A stretch of DNA of 9,076 nucleotides from Micrococcales bacterium (GCA_030537915.1 JAUNUZ010000069.1:1-9076), one strand, 5' to 3'; shown: positions 1 through 7,807, counted from the stretch's first letter. Program-made: numbers and translations. Notes: generated by a model from the sequence alone, not told the origin.

Positions 1-74
1 CCCAGATCTTCGAGGGCACCAACCAGATCCAGCGCTTGGTCATCGCCCGCGCGCTGCTGGGCACGCTGCGCTGA
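1..74 (+). CDS. Acyl-CoA dehydrogenase, C-terminal end only (partial)
   Basis: Only the last 23 codons are inside the window; the reading frame starts at base 3 and ends with TGA at 72-74. The peptide begins QIFEGTNQIQRLVIARALLG, the C-terminal signature of short/medium-chain and branched-chain acyl-CoA dehydrogenases. The Glu in the FEGTNQ motif is the position of the catalytic base that removes the alpha proton of the acyl-CoA in that family. These enzymes use FAD and pass electrons to electron-transfer flavoprotein. Substrate range cannot be judged from this fragment. It converges on the glutaryl-CoA dehydrogenase gene with 53 bases between the two stop codons, and it is a different protein from that gene, whose corresponding motif is TYEGTPEMH. 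Confidence 0.85.
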   Translation, partial: QIFEGTNQIQRLVIARALLGTLR

Positions 75-127
75 CAGCGCTTCCGGCAGGTGCGGCGTCG
101 CGGCCCGGGGCGCGCCACCGATCAGGA

Positions 128-1327
128 TCAGCGATAGGCGGCCTCACCGGTCAAGGACTGACCAATCATCAACGTGTGCATCTCGGGGGTGCCTTCGTAG
201 GTGAGCACCGACTCGAGGTTGTTCATGTGGCGGATCACGGGGTATTCCAGCGAGATCCCATTGGCGCCCAAAATGGTCCGCGCCGTCCGGCAGATCTCGA
301 TGGCCTTGCTGACGTTGTTGAGTTTGCCGATACTCACCTGATCCGGGCGCAGTCCGACGGCGTCCTTGCGGCGACCCAGGTGGAGTGCCAGGAGCGTGCC
401 GAGGGTCAGCTCGTTACTCATGTGGGCGAGCTTGTTCTGCGTGAGCTGGAAGCCCGCGATGGGCCGGCCGAACTGCGTGCGCTGTGTGCTGTAGTCCAGC
501 GCCGCCGAGAAGGCCGAGCGCGCCGACCCCATCGCGCCCCAGAGGATGCCGTAGCGCGCTTCGTTGAGGCAGCTCAACGGTCCCTTGAGCCCCCGCACCT
601 CAGGGAAGATCGCGTCGCCGGGCAGCCGCACGCCGTCGAGCACGAGCTCGCTCGTCACCGACGCGCGCAGCGACATCTTGTGCTTGATCTCCGGCGCGGA
701 GAAGCCGGCGGTGTCGGTGGGGACGACGAACCCGCGGATCCCACCGTTCTCCTCACCGGCGTTTGCCCACACGACGGCGGCATCCGCCACGGAGCCGTTG
801 GTGATCCACATCTTGGTGCCGTCGAGCACCCAGTCGTCGCCGTCCCTGCGCGCGCGAGTACGCATGGACCCCGGGTCGGAACCGTGGTCAGGCTCGGTGA
901 GACCGAAGCACCCGATCGCCTCGCCCGTTGCCATCTGCGGCAGCCATTCCTGCTTCTGCTCCTCGGTTCCCCACCGCCAGATCCCGAACATCGCAAGCGA
1001 GCCCTGAACGCTGACCAGCGAACGGATACCGGAGTCGGACGCCTCGAGCTCCAGGCACGCCAGTCCGTAGTCGACCGCGCTCATTCCCGCACAGCCGTAA
1101 CCCTCCAGATGCATCCCGAAGAGCCCCACCTCGCCGAACTTCTTCGCCAGTTCCCGCAGAGCGGGCATTTCCCCAGACTCGAACCACTGCGCGATGTAGG
1201 GGTCGACCTCCTGCTCGCACGTGTGCCGAACCGCTTGGCGGATCGCTTTCTCTTCTTCGGAGAGCTGGTCGTCGATATCGGCGAGGTCGAGCGGTCGGAT
1301 CGTCTTGGGGGCCTGCTTGTGGCTCAT
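128..1327 (-). CDS. gcdH: Glutaryl-CoA dehydrogenase
   Basis: This acyl-CoA dehydrogenase-family flavoenzyme of 399 aa oxidises and decarboxylates glutaryl-CoA to crotonyl-CoA plus CO2, passing electrons to ETF; it works in the cytoplasm in lysine, tryptophan and glutarate breakdown. Visible marks are the FAD-binding stretch GCFGLTEPDHGSD (about residues 139-151), WITNG, and an Arg-Ser pair in DSGIRSLVSVQ (R102, S103) matching the substrate-carboxylate-binding Arg-Ser of human GCDH. The catalytic Glu lies in LTYEGTPEMHTLMIG (E378), after GANGISLEYPVIRHMNNLE, which is very close to the human enzyme. Length fits the family. I chose the ATG at 1327 because it overlaps the upstream stop as ATGA and has GGAAGG 6 bases upstream. 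A TTG at 1390 would add 21 unconserved residues inside the preceding gene. It is the last gene of the aminotransferase/CoA-transferase operon. Confidence 0.93.
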   Translation of the reverse strand: MSHKQAPKTIRPLDLADIDDQLSEEEKAIRQAVRHTCEQEVDPYIAQWFESGEMPALRELAKKFGEVGLFGMHLEGYGCAGMSAVDYGLACLELEASDSGIRSLVSVQGSLAMFGIWRWGTEEQKQEWLPQMATGEAIGCFGLTEPDHGSDPGSMRTRARRDGDDWVLDGTKMWITNGSVADAAVVWANAGEENGGIRGFVVPTDTAGFSAPEIKHKMSLRASVTSELVLDGVRLPGDAIFPEVRGLKGPLSCLNEARYGILWGAMGSARSAFSAALDYSTQRTQFGRPIAGFQLTQNKLAHMSNELTLGTLLALHLGRRKDAVGLRPDQVSIGKLNNVSKAIEICRTARTILGANGISLEYPVIRHMNNLESVLTYEGTPEMHTLMIGQSLTGEAAYR

Positions 1328-2532
1328 CTGGTGCCTTCCATCATGGGTGCGTGTCTGGGGATGCCATCTGTGGCGGGGCCGGCGAGCCAAGCGCGCAGCT
1401 GGTGATCGTCGGCGCCAAGCCCGGGCGGCGGGCTCGGCTGGCGAATCAGGTCCTCGCTGTAAGTGATCGGGTGTCGCACCTGGCGCGACGCGGCACCGCC
1501 GAGGTCGTAGGTCGGCGCCAGCCCGAGGTCCTCCGCGAGGGCGAACGCGGCGGCGAGGTCGTTGACCCCCCCAGCGGCGACGCCGACAGCGTTGAGGCGT
1601 CGCTGCCAGCTCGCGGCCGTGTCGGCAGCCAAAGCGACTTCGAGGGCGTCGATGAGGTGGCGGCGATGGGCGACCCGGGCCGCGTTTCGCGCGAATCGCT
1701 CGTCGCGCGCCAGGTCCGGCCGCCCGAGCTCCTCGGCGAGTCGCACGAACTGGCCGTCGTTGCCGCAGGCGACGGCGAGCAGCGCATCTGCGCAGCGCAG
1801 GGTCTCATAGGGCGCGATCGAGGGGTGCTCATTGCCCATCCGGTGCGGGACGACCCCCGCACCGAGGTAGCCGGAGGCCTGGTTGACCAAAGCGGCGAGC
1901 AGGCTCGAGAGCAGGTTGACCTCGACGCGGCAACCCCGCCCGGTTCGCGAGCGGGCAGCCAGCGCGGCAAGGATGCCGATCGTCGTGTCCTTGCCGGTGA
2001 GGACATCGACGAGCGCGACTCCCGCCTTGGTCGGCGGGCCGCCTGCCTCGCCAGTGATGCTCATGAGCCCGCCGACCGCCTGCACGACGAAGTCGTATCC
2101 GGGCAGCGCAGCCCCGGGTCCGCGGCCGAATCCGGTGACCGAGGCGTAGACGACGCCCGGGTTTCCCGCCGCAACCGACTCGTAGTCCAGCCCGTAGCGA
2201 GACAGCGTCCCGGGTCGGAAGTTCTCGACGAAGACATCGGCCCGCTGCGCGAGTTCTTTTGCAGCGACGAGGTCCTGGGCGTCGGTCAGGTCGAGCGCGA
2301 GGCTGCGCTTGGAGCGGTTGACACTCTCGTAATATGTCGCGACCCGGCCCTGCCCGTCGGTACCGGAGCCGTCGGCCCAGGGCGGCCCCCAAGCCCGGGT
2401 GTCATCGCCGAGGCCTGGCCGCTCGACCTTGACGACATCAGCGCCGAGGTCGGCGAGGTTCATCGTCGCCAGCGGCCCGGCCAGGACGCGGCTGAAGTCG
2501 GCGACGAGTACACCTTCGAGTGCTGCGGTCAC
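1324..2532 (-). CDS. CaiB/BaiF-family (class III) CoA-transferase, probably glutarate CoA-transferase
   Basis: This 402-aa protein belongs to family III CoA-transferases (CaiB, formyl-CoA transferase, human SUGCT). They move CoA between carboxylic acids through an aspartyl-CoA thioester. Family features seen are the N-terminal VLVADFSRVLAGPLATMNLADLGADVVKVE block (residues 8-37), NRSKRSLALDL (72-82), the VENFRPGTLSRYGLDYE stretch (102-118), GFGRGPG with PGYDFVVQA, and KAGVALVDVLTG, where D176 is the expected catalytic Asp. The start is GTG at 2532 with GGAGG 10 bases upstream, overlapping the aminotransferase stop as GTGA. The end overlaps gcdH as ATGA. Lying immediately before glutaryl-CoA dehydrogenase, it most likely activates glutarate to glutaryl-CoA, probably with succinyl-CoA as donor, like SUGCT. 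The family call is firm; the substrate is inferred from context only. Confidence 0.85.
   Translation of the reverse strand: MTAALEGVLVADFSRVLAGPLATMNLADLGADVVKVERPGLGDDTRAWGPPWADGSGTDGQGRVATYYESVNRSKRSLALDLTDAQDLVAAKELAQRADVFVENFRPGTLSRYGLDYESVAAGNPGVVYASVTGFGRGPGAALPGYDFVVQAVGGLMSITGEAGGPPTKAGVALVDVLTGKDTTIGILAALAARSRTGRGCRVEVNLLSSLLAALVNQASGYLGAGVVPHRMGNEHPSIAPYETLRCADALLAVACGNDGQFVRLAEELGRPDLARDERFARNAARVAHRRHLIDALEVALAADTAASWQRRLNAVGVAAGGVNDLAAAFALAEDLGLAPTYDLGGAASRQVRHPITYSEDLIRQPSPPPGLGADDHQLRAWLAGPATDGIPRHAPMMEGTR
1334..1339 (-). promoter_or_regulatory. Ribosome binding site for gcdH
   Basis: GGAAGG on the minus strand, 6 bases before the ATG at 1327 and inside the end of the CoA-transferase gene. 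It supports the internal ATG over the upstream TTG at 1390 and suggests re-initiation at the ATGA overlap. Confidence 0.6.
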
Positions 2533-3944
2533 GCGCCGTCCGCCTCCGCTACCGAGCGGATCGCCCCCGCGAGAATGCTGAGCCCGTCGTCGAGAAGCTC
2601 GTCGCCGATGACGAGTGGCGGGAGCAGCCGCAGCACGTTGTTGTAGGTGCCGCAGGTCAACACGAGGACGCCCTGGGCGTGGCAGGCCGCGGCGATCGCC
2701 TTCGTCGCCTCGGGGTCCGCATCGATCGTGCCCGGCTTGCAGATCTCGATGGCCATCATCGCGCCGCGGCCGCGGACCTCGGCGACGATCCCGTTGCCGT
2801 CACTGCCACTGACCAGGGGCTCGAGGTGTCGGCGAACCGCAGCCTCGATCCGGGCGGCGCTGCCGAGCAGCTCGTCGTCCTTCTCTAGCTCATCGAATAC
2901 GGCGAGGGCGGCAGCGCACGACAGCGGGCTGCCGGCATACGTGCCGCCGAGGCCGCCGGGGCCGACGACGTCCATGACCTGCGCGGGACCGGTGACCGCC
3001 GACAGCGGCATACCACCGGCGAGCGCCTTCGCGGTGCAGATGAGGTCGGGGACGACGTCGTCGTGCTCGATTGCGAGCATCGTGCCGGTCCGCCCCATCC
3101 CGGACTGGACCTCGTCCGCGACGAGAAGGATGCCGTGGCGCGCGGTGATCTCGCGGATACCGGCGAAGAAGCCCTCGGGCGGCACGATGAAGCCGCCCTC
3201 ACCCTGGATGCTCTCGATGACGGCCGCAGCGACGTTCTGCGGACCGACCCGCTCGAGTAGGTCCTCGAACGCGGTGAGGGCCTCCTCGGTGCACTTGTCC
3301 CGGCCACCCTCCCAGCGCAGCGGGTAGGCCAGCGGCGCGCGGTGGATGTGCGCGGGGAAGGGCCCGAAACCGGCCTTGTAAGGCGCCTCCTTTGATGTCA
3401 TACCCAGCGTGAAGAGCGTGCGTCCGTGGTAGGCGTGATCGAAGACGACGATGTCGGTGCGGCCGGTGTAGGCGCGGGAGATCTTGACCGCGTTCTCCAG
3501 AGCTTCGGCGCCGGTTGTGAAGAGGGCGCTGCGCTTGTCGGAGTCGCCGGGGGCGATCGCGTTGAGCCGCTCGCACACGTCGGAATAACCGGGGTACTCG
3601 GTGACCATGTAGCACGTGTGCAGGAATTTCTCGGCCTGGTCGCGCACTGCCTTCGTCAGGGCCGGGTGGTTGTGTCCGAGGGAGGTGACGGCGATGCCCG
3701 AGGCTAGGTCGATGATCTGGTTGCCGTCGACATCGAGCAGTATCGCGCCGTCCGCCCGATCCAGGAAGACCGGCAGCACCGTCCCGAGCCCCCGAGCGAC
3801 GCTGTGGGTGCGCTTCTCGTGCAACTGCGTGGACTTGGGACCGGGGATCTGGGTGGCGACGATCCGTCGCTGTTCCAGCGGAGCGCGCGTGTCGGCGGGC
3901 TCCAGGCCGGAGGGGTGGGCGGTGGGGACGGCGGTGTCGGTCAC
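2529..3944 (-). CDS. gabT: 4-aminobutyrate / 5-aminovalerate aminotransferase (class III, PLP)
   Basis: This 471-aa omega-amino acid transaminase of the GabT/DavT type converts a terminal amine to a semialdehyde, with 2-oxoglutarate as amino acceptor. Seen are LLDVDGNQIIDLASGIAVTSLGHNHP (69-94), FTTGAEALENAVKIAR-like FTTGAEALENAVKISR (142-157), the FDHAYHGRT stretch (168-176), the ESIQGEGGFIVPP stretch (244-256), ADEVQSGMGRTG with D277 expected to hold the pyridine nitrogen of PLP, and TAKALAGGMPLSAVTG with K306 as the expected Schiff-base lysine. The N-terminal IVATQIPGPKS segment is typical of actinobacterial GabT. The start is GTG at 3944 with AGGAG 6 bases upstream. GABA is the usual substrate of such enzymes, but the two downstream genes act on glutarate, so 5-aminovalerate (giving glutarate semialdehyde) is a likely physiological substrate. 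No semialdehyde dehydrogenase lies beside it. Confidence 0.9.
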   Translation of the reverse strand: MTDTAVPTAHPSGLEPADTRAPLEQRRIVATQIPGPKSTQLHEKRTHSVARGLGTVLPVFLDRADGAILLDVDGNQIIDLASGIAVTSLGHNHPALTKAVRDQAEKFLHTCYMVTEYPGYSDVCERLNAIAPGDSDKRSALFTTGAEALENAVKISRAYTGRTDIVVFDHAYHGRTLFTLGMTSKEAPYKAGFGPFPAHIHRAPLAYPLRWEGGRDKCTEEALTAFEDLLERVGPQNVAAAVIESIQGEGGFIVPPEGFFAGIREITARHGILLVADEVQSGMGRTGTMLAIEHDDVVPDLICTAKALAGGMPLSAVTGPAQVMDVVGPGGLGGTYAGSPLSCAAALAVFDELEKDDELLGSAARIEAAVRRHLEPLVSGSDGNGIVAEVRGRGAMMAIEICKPGTIDADPEATKAIAAACHAQGVLVLTCGTYNNVLRLLPPLVIGDELLDDGLSILAGAIRSVAEADGA

Positions 3945-4070
3945 GGGGCACTCCTGGCTGCTATGGCGACGGATACACCTACGCTAGGGGCCCAGATCCT
4001 CAACGTCATCGTGCAGACTGTCCAGGTAGGTACAGTTCTTGGATAGATCGCACAGGGGCGGGAGACGGTT
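3945..4070. promoter_or_regulatory. Divergent promoter region between the aminotransferase operon and the PucR-type regulator
   Basis: These 126 bases separate two divergently transcribed genes, so both promoters should lie here. For the minus-strand operon a weak candidate is TTGAGG (4003-3998), a 16-base spacer, then TAGGTG (3981-3976). For the regulator, TACAGT (4031-4036) fits a TAnnnT -10 and would give a leader of about 28 bases, but no good -35 precedes it. ACCTAC (3977-3982) and GTAGGT (4026-4031) form an inverted repeat with 43 bases between the arms, each arm touching one putative -10. Ribosome sites are GGGAG at 4060-4064 for the regulator and AGGAG on the minus strand for the aminotransferase. 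That both promoters are here is near certain; the exact elements are weak. Confidence 0.5.
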
Positions 4071-5531
4071 GTGGCCACCACGCTCGACGCACTCGTCGAT
4101 GCCCTGCAGCGCGACCTCGTCCCGACCGCGCAGCTGCCTAGCCCGGCTCGCGTCGTCACCGGCGTCCACATCAGCGAGTTGCTCGACCCGACCCCCTTCC
4201 TCAACGGTGGCGAGCTCCTCCTCACGACTGGCATGGACCTGCCCAAGCAGATCACTCCGTTAACCGGCTACGTGACCCGGCTCGCAGGAGCGGGTGTCGT
4301 CGCTCTGGGCTTCGGGATCGGGCCGGTGCACCCGTTGTTGCCGGCCCCGCTGCGGACGGCGGCTGAGCGCGCCGGGCTCCCGCTGCTCCTCGTCCCGGCC
4401 GACACCCCGTTCCAAACCATCGTCACACACTTCTTTGCGAGCGAGCGTCGAGCGGAGAGCAGGGGTCTCACCGGGGCACTCGGTGCGATGCATGCCCTCG
4501 TGCGGGCCGCGACCCACGGGGAACCGGGGCGCGAGCAGGCCTGCCGCCAGGTCATCCGTGTGCTCGCCGGTGCAGTCGACGGGTGGGCTGCGCATATCGA
4601 AAGCAGCGGTCACCCCGACGCCGTCTGGCCGCGGTCCGCGGCGGGCAACGCCCGACGCGCCGGCCGCGAGGTGGGCCGCATCCGGGCCGCCGGCGCGCTC
4701 GCGGGAGCGACCTTCCCCCTCGGGGGTGACGACGTGCTCCTCCAACCGGTCGGCGCGGCCGACGGGGGCTATGTCGCGTGCGGGCACCGCCGTCCCATTC
4801 CCGCGCAACTGCGCCACCTCACGCTCGCGGCCTGCGCCGTGCTCGACCTCGCCGCGAGCCGGATGAGCGACAACGCTCTCTTGCGGGCCGCGGGGCCCGC
4901 CGTCGTCGGTCGGCTGCTAGCACTCGGCCGGGTTGACGCCGCCACCGACTATGTGCGCGCCGGAGGGGCCCAGTGGCCCGACGTCGTCCGGGTCGGGTGT
5001 GCCGTCAACGGCACGCCACTCGCGGGCCTACCGCACGTCGATGCGCTCGCCCGACACTGCGACCCGGAGAGGACGACGTGGGTCTGGGCGGCCCCGGAAG
5101 CCCCCGCTGCCTGGGACCGGGTAGCGCGAGCGAGCCGGGGCGGCGGCGTGCTCGGCCCGGCCGTCGCCAGCCGCGCGGTCGTCGACGAGCTGGGACGGAT
5201 CGCGGCCCGCACCGCCGCTCTCGCACCCGGGCAGTGGCAGGATCTGGGCGCGGCGCCCGCGAGCGGAGGTGACCAGACCCCCGGCGGCGAGGTCGTCGAG
5301 CAGGCGTTGGCGGCGTTGTCGGGATACCGCCGGGCCGACCTCGTCGGCACGCTGTCCGCCTATCTCGGGCATCGTGGGCGCATCGAGGGCACGGCCGACG
5401 CGCTCGGCGTCCACCGCAACACCATCAGGCACCGCCTGGCGCTCATCGCACGTGTAGGGGACGTCGACGTCGACGATCCTGACACCGCCGCCCACCTGTG
5501 GCTCGCCCTGCGCCGCGAGGGGCTCGCCTGA
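4071..5531 (+). CDS. PucR-family transcriptional regulator
   Basis: A 486-aa cytoplasmic DNA-binding regulator. The N-terminal PucR domain is recognisable from VVTGVHISELLDPTPFLNGGELLLTTGM (residues 28-55) and continues to about residue 130. The middle is less conserved and probably corresponds to the GGDEF-like/CdaR-type region of this family. The C-terminal helix-turn-helix begins near residue 424 (LVGTLSAYLGHRGRIEGTAD, then ALGVHRNTIRHRLALI), the usual PucR/CdaR C-terminal HTH. The GTG start at 4071 has GGGAG 6 bases upstream. PucR-type regulators often control neighbouring catabolic genes and respond to a pathway metabolite. Divergent placement suggests it controls the aminotransferase/CoA-transferase/gcdH operon, perhaps as an activator; the effector (5-aminovalerate, GABA or glutarate) is a guess. 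No signal peptide or membrane segment is seen. Confidence 0.88.
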   Translation: MATTLDALVDALQRDLVPTAQLPSPARVVTGVHISELLDPTPFLNGGELLLTTGMDLPKQITPLTGYVTRLAGAGVVALGFGIGPVHPLLPAPLRTAAERAGLPLLLVPADTPFQTIVTHFFASERRAESRGLTGALGAMHALVRAATHGEPGREQACRQVIRVLAGAVDGWAAHIESSGHPDAVWPRSAAGNARRAGREVGRIRAAGALAGATFPLGGDDVLLQPVGAADGGYVACGHRRPIPAQLRHLTLAACAVLDLAASRMSDNALLRAAGPAVVGRLLALGRVDAATDYVRAGGAQWPDVVRVGCAVNGTPLAGLPHVDALARHCDPERTTWVWAAPEAPAAWDRVARASRGGGVLGPAVASRAVVDELGRIAARTAALAPGQWQDLGAAPASGGDQTPGGEVVEQALAALSGYRRADLVGTLSAYLGHRGRIEGTADALGVHRNTIRHRLALIARVGDVDVDDPDTAAHLWLALRREGLA

Positions 5532-5564
5532 CCCGGATCTCCCACCCCGGCAACGTCATCCGGG
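5532..5564 (+). terminator. Possible terminator hairpin after the PucR-type gene
   Basis: CCCGGAT (5532-5538) starts right after the TGA and is matched perfectly by ATCCGGG (5558-5564), a 7-bp stem with a 19-base loop. There is no T tract. The next gene converges from the other side (stop at 5630), so a terminator is expected, but the long loop makes this call uncertain. Confidence 0.35.
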
Positions 5565-5629
5565 CATGGCGTTGTCAGCTCACACCGTGCGCCTGGGATG
5601 CCACCCGCGTCAGCGGGGCACTGTGAGCC

Positions 5630-6349
5630 TCAGGGGGTTCCGGCGACCTGCGAGATCTTGGCTGCCAACTCTTGCGAGGACAACAGTCCCTTGGCGTGCA
5701 GATCGGCCAAAACGCTGAGCAGCACCTCCTTGTCCGCACCGGGAGCCGGCTGGCTGGGCTCGGGCGCCGGACCGGGAAGGGGCACCTGCGACGCCGTCGG
5801 AGGCGACTGTGCCGCAACGGGCCTGGCTGCGGTCACGGCCTGCACCGCCGCCTCGGACTGGCGCTGGGCAACGTCGGGGGTGGTCTGCAGCGGTGACGGT
5901 TGGGTGAGCGATGGAGGTGCCGGCCCGCGACTCACAGGTTGCTTGGCGTGCGGGTGACTCGCCCCGATAAGGATGTCCGGCAGGCGGGCCACCAGGGCCG
6001 CGGTGAAGGCGTTGCTGTCCAAGCGGTCCATCTTGCGCACCGCTATCCGCCCGGCGTCGGTGAGGACGGCGAGGCCGTCGTGCACCGTGGGGGCGTAGTC
6101 CAAGGCGCGCACGTCCGCCAGGGAGATCGCCTGCAGGCGAAACTTGGAATAGTCGTCTCGGACGGCGAGCGCCCGACGATCGGTCAGCACGAGCAGCCCA
6201 TCGCTCCCGGAGTACAGGCACGCGAGCATCGAGGTGACGAGCTCGCCCGCTTCGAGGCTCTCGTGCAGGTTCCTGATTGCCGACCGCGTCCCGAAGGTTT
6301 TGCGCATTCGAGACGCAGCCTCCGCGATGTCGCGTCGCAGCTCCGCCAT
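5630..6349 (-). CDS. PH-like domain protein with C-terminal SHOCT domain, function unknown
   Basis: This 239-aa protein has three parts. Residues about 34-125 resemble a bacterial PH-like domain of the YokE/bPH type: GLLVLTDRRALAVRDDYSKF, then a second strand-rich repeat GLAVLTDAGRIAVRKMDR and a closing helix NAFTAALVARL. Residues 131-204 form a Pro/Ala/Gln/Ser-rich, probably disordered linker. Residues 206-235 (DKEVLLSVLADLHAKGLLSS followed by QELAAKISQV) match a SHOCT domain, a short helical C-terminal module thought to mediate oligomerisation. No signal peptide or membrane helix is visible. The ATG at 6349 has a GAAGAAGG-like sequence, but only one base away. The ATG at 6307 (residue 15) has GGAGG 11 bases upstream and is an alternative start. 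It lies 57 bases after fumC on the same strand and may be co-transcribed. No biochemical role can be given. Confidence 0.72.
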   Translation of the reverse strand: MAELRRDIAEAASRMRKTFGTRSAIRNLHESLEAGELVTSMLACLYSGSDGLLVLTDRRALAVRDDYSKFRLQAISLADVRALDYAPTVHDGLAVLTDAGRIAVRKMDRLDSNAFTAALVARLPDILIGASHPHAKQPVSRGPAPPSLTQPSPLQTTPDVAQRQSEAAVQAVTAARPVAAQSPPTASQVPLPGPAPEPSQPAPGADKEVLLSVLADLHAKGLLSSQELAAKISQVAGTP

Positions 6350-6373
6350 ACCTTCTTCTACGGACGAATTCGG

Positions 6374-6394
6374 CTCGATCTGAGCAGAATCGAG
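6374..6394 (-). repeat. Imperfect hairpin between fumC and the PH/SHOCT gene
   Basis: CTCGATCT (6374-6381) pairs with AGA (6386-6388) plus TCGAG (6390-6394), leaving one bulged A (6389) and a GAGC loop. It sits 13 bases downstream of the fumC stop in the direction of transcription and has no T tract. It may be a weak terminator or an RNA-processing structure that sets different levels for the two genes, or chance. Confidence 0.3.
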
Positions 6395-6406
6395 GGGCAG
6401 ACCGGG

Positions 6407-7807
6407 TCAGTGCGGGCGGGCCATGTCGACGGGGACGACCCAGCGGTCGAAGTCCTGGGCGCTGACATCGCCGGAGTCGATCGCGGCCTCCCGCAACGAC
6501 AGGCCCTCGTGGTGGGCGCGCTTGGCGATCTTGGCGGCCTTGTCGTAGCCGATGTGGGAGTTGAGCGCGGTGACGAGCATGAGGTTGCGCTGCACGTTGG
6601 CCTCGATGCGCTCGATATTCGGCTCGATCCCCCGGGCGCAGTGGTGGTCGAAGGAGGTGCAGCCGTCGGCGAGCAACCGAATGCTCTCCAGGACCGCGTG
6701 CGCCATGACGGGCTTGTAGACGTTGAGCTGGAAGTTGCCCTGGCTGCCGGCGAATGCGACGCACGCGTCGTTGCCGTAGACCCGTGTCACGACCATCGTC
6801 AGGGCCTCGCACTGGGTCGGGTTGACCTTGCCCGGCATGATGCTCGAGCCCGGCTCGTTCTCCGGAATGAGGAGTTCGCCGATGCCGCAGCGGGGCCCGG
6901 AGGCCAACCAGCGGACATCGTTGGCGATCTTCATAAGCGCCGCGGCGAGCGTGCGCAGGGCCGCGCTCACCGCCACGAGCGCGTCGTGCGCCGAGAGCGC
7001 GGCGAAGAGGTTGGCCGCCTGGCAGAAGGGGATCCCGGTCTGGGCTGCGATGAGTTCGGCGGTCCGAGCGCCGAAGTCGGGGTGGGCGTTGAGGCCGGTC
7101 CCGACCGCGGTACCGCCGATCGCCAGCTCGTGCATCCCCTCCTCGGCGTGTCGCACCTGCGCGAGCGCGAAATCGAGCTGGGCGGCCCAGCCGCCGATCG
7201 CCTGGCCCAACGTGATGGGGGTGGCGTCCTGCAAGTGGGTCCGCCCCACGGCAACGACGTCATCGAATTCGGCGGCCTTGGCTGCCAGGGTGTCGCGCAG
7301 CTGCTCGACCGGTGGGTAGAGCCGCTCGCGAAGTTCAAGTGCGACGGAGACGTGCATGGCGGTCGGGAACGTGTCGTTGCTCGACTGCCCGCGGTTGACG
7401 TGGTCGTTGGGGTGGATCGGCTTCTTGCTGCCGAGCTCACCACCAAGGAGGGAGATAGCGCGGTTCGCGACGACCTCGTTGGCGTTCATGTTGCTCTGGG
7501 TGCCGCTGCCGGTCTGAAAGACCACGAGGGGGAACTCCTCGTCGAGATCGCCGCGGGCCACCTCGTCGGCCGCGTCGAGGAGGGCCTGCAGCTCGCGCTG
7601 TTGCAGGGTCAGCTCGCCGAGGTCGGCGTTCGCGCGGGCGGCCGCCCCCTTGAGAATCCCGAGCGCGCGAATCATCGGGCGACCCCACACGAAGGTGTCG
7701 CGGCCGATGTCGAAGTGCTCGAGACTGCGCTGGGTCTGCGCGCCCCAATAGCGCTCCTGCGGAACCTCTATCTGTCCCATGCTGTCGGTTTCGATCCGTG
7801 CGGACAT
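6407..7807 (-). CDS. fumC: Fumarate hydratase, class II
   Basis: This 466-aa enzyme of the aspartase/fumarase superfamily interconverts fumarate and L-malate in the citric acid cycle; it is iron-independent, homotetrameric and cytoplasmic. Class II hallmarks are all present: the [20 protein letters not shown]-terminus, [16 protein letters not shown] (97-112), [20 protein letters not shown] (132-151), [10 protein letters not shown] with H191 matching E. coli FumC H188, and the signature [10 protein letters not shown] (320-329), where S321 matches the E. coli catalytic S318. Length is almost exactly that of E. coli FumC (467). The ATG at 7807 has GAGG 6 bases upstream. An internal Met at residue 10 exists but lacks this support. 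The gene is followed after 57 bases by the PH/SHOCT gene and preceded by the cupin gene on the same strand, 213 bases away. Nothing essential appears to be missing. Confidence 0.97.
   Translation of the reverse strand: MSARIETDSMGQIEVPQERYWGAQTQRSLEHFDIGRDTFVWGRPMIRALGILKGAAARANADLGELTLQQRELQALLDAADEVARGDLDEEFPLVVFQTGSGTQSNMNANEVVANRAISLLGGELGSKKPIHPNDHVNRGQSSNDTFPTAMHVSVALELRERLYPPVEQLRDTLAAKAAEFDDVVAVGRTHLQDATPITLGQAIGGWAAQLDFALAQVRHAEEGMHELAIGGTAVGTGLNAHPDFGARTAELIAAQTGIPFCQAANLFAALSAHDALVAVSAALRTLAAALMKIANDVRWLASGPRCGIGELLIPENEPGSSIMPGKVNPTQCEALTMVVTRVYGNDACVAFAGSQGNFQLNVYKPVMAHAVLESIRLLADGCTSFDHHCARGIEPNIERIEANVQRNLMLVTALNSHIGYDKAAKIAKRAHHEGLSLREAAIDSGDVSAQDFDRWVVPVDMARPH

Noticed and set aside
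68..119. Dyads at the convergent gene end (GCGCTG-A-CAGCGC at 68-80; GGTG 89-92 with CACC 116-119) as a bidirectional terminator
   Set aside because: The first has only a one-base spacer, and the second needs a bulge and short stems; too weak to call although a terminator is expected there.
1328..1390. N-terminal extension of GcdH from a TTG at 1390
   Set aside because: It would overlap the CoA-transferase gene by 67 bases, adds Arg/His-rich unconserved residues, and the ATGA overlap with GGAAGG favours the ATG at 1327.
176..1405. 409-codon open frame antisense to gcdH
   Set aside because: Same artefact; no family features, opposite a clear glutaryl-CoA dehydrogenase.
1351..2646. 431-codon open frame antisense to the CoA-transferase
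   Set aside because: Same artefact; composition is Arg/Gly/Ala/Val-rich with no motif, opposite a clear CaiB-family gene.
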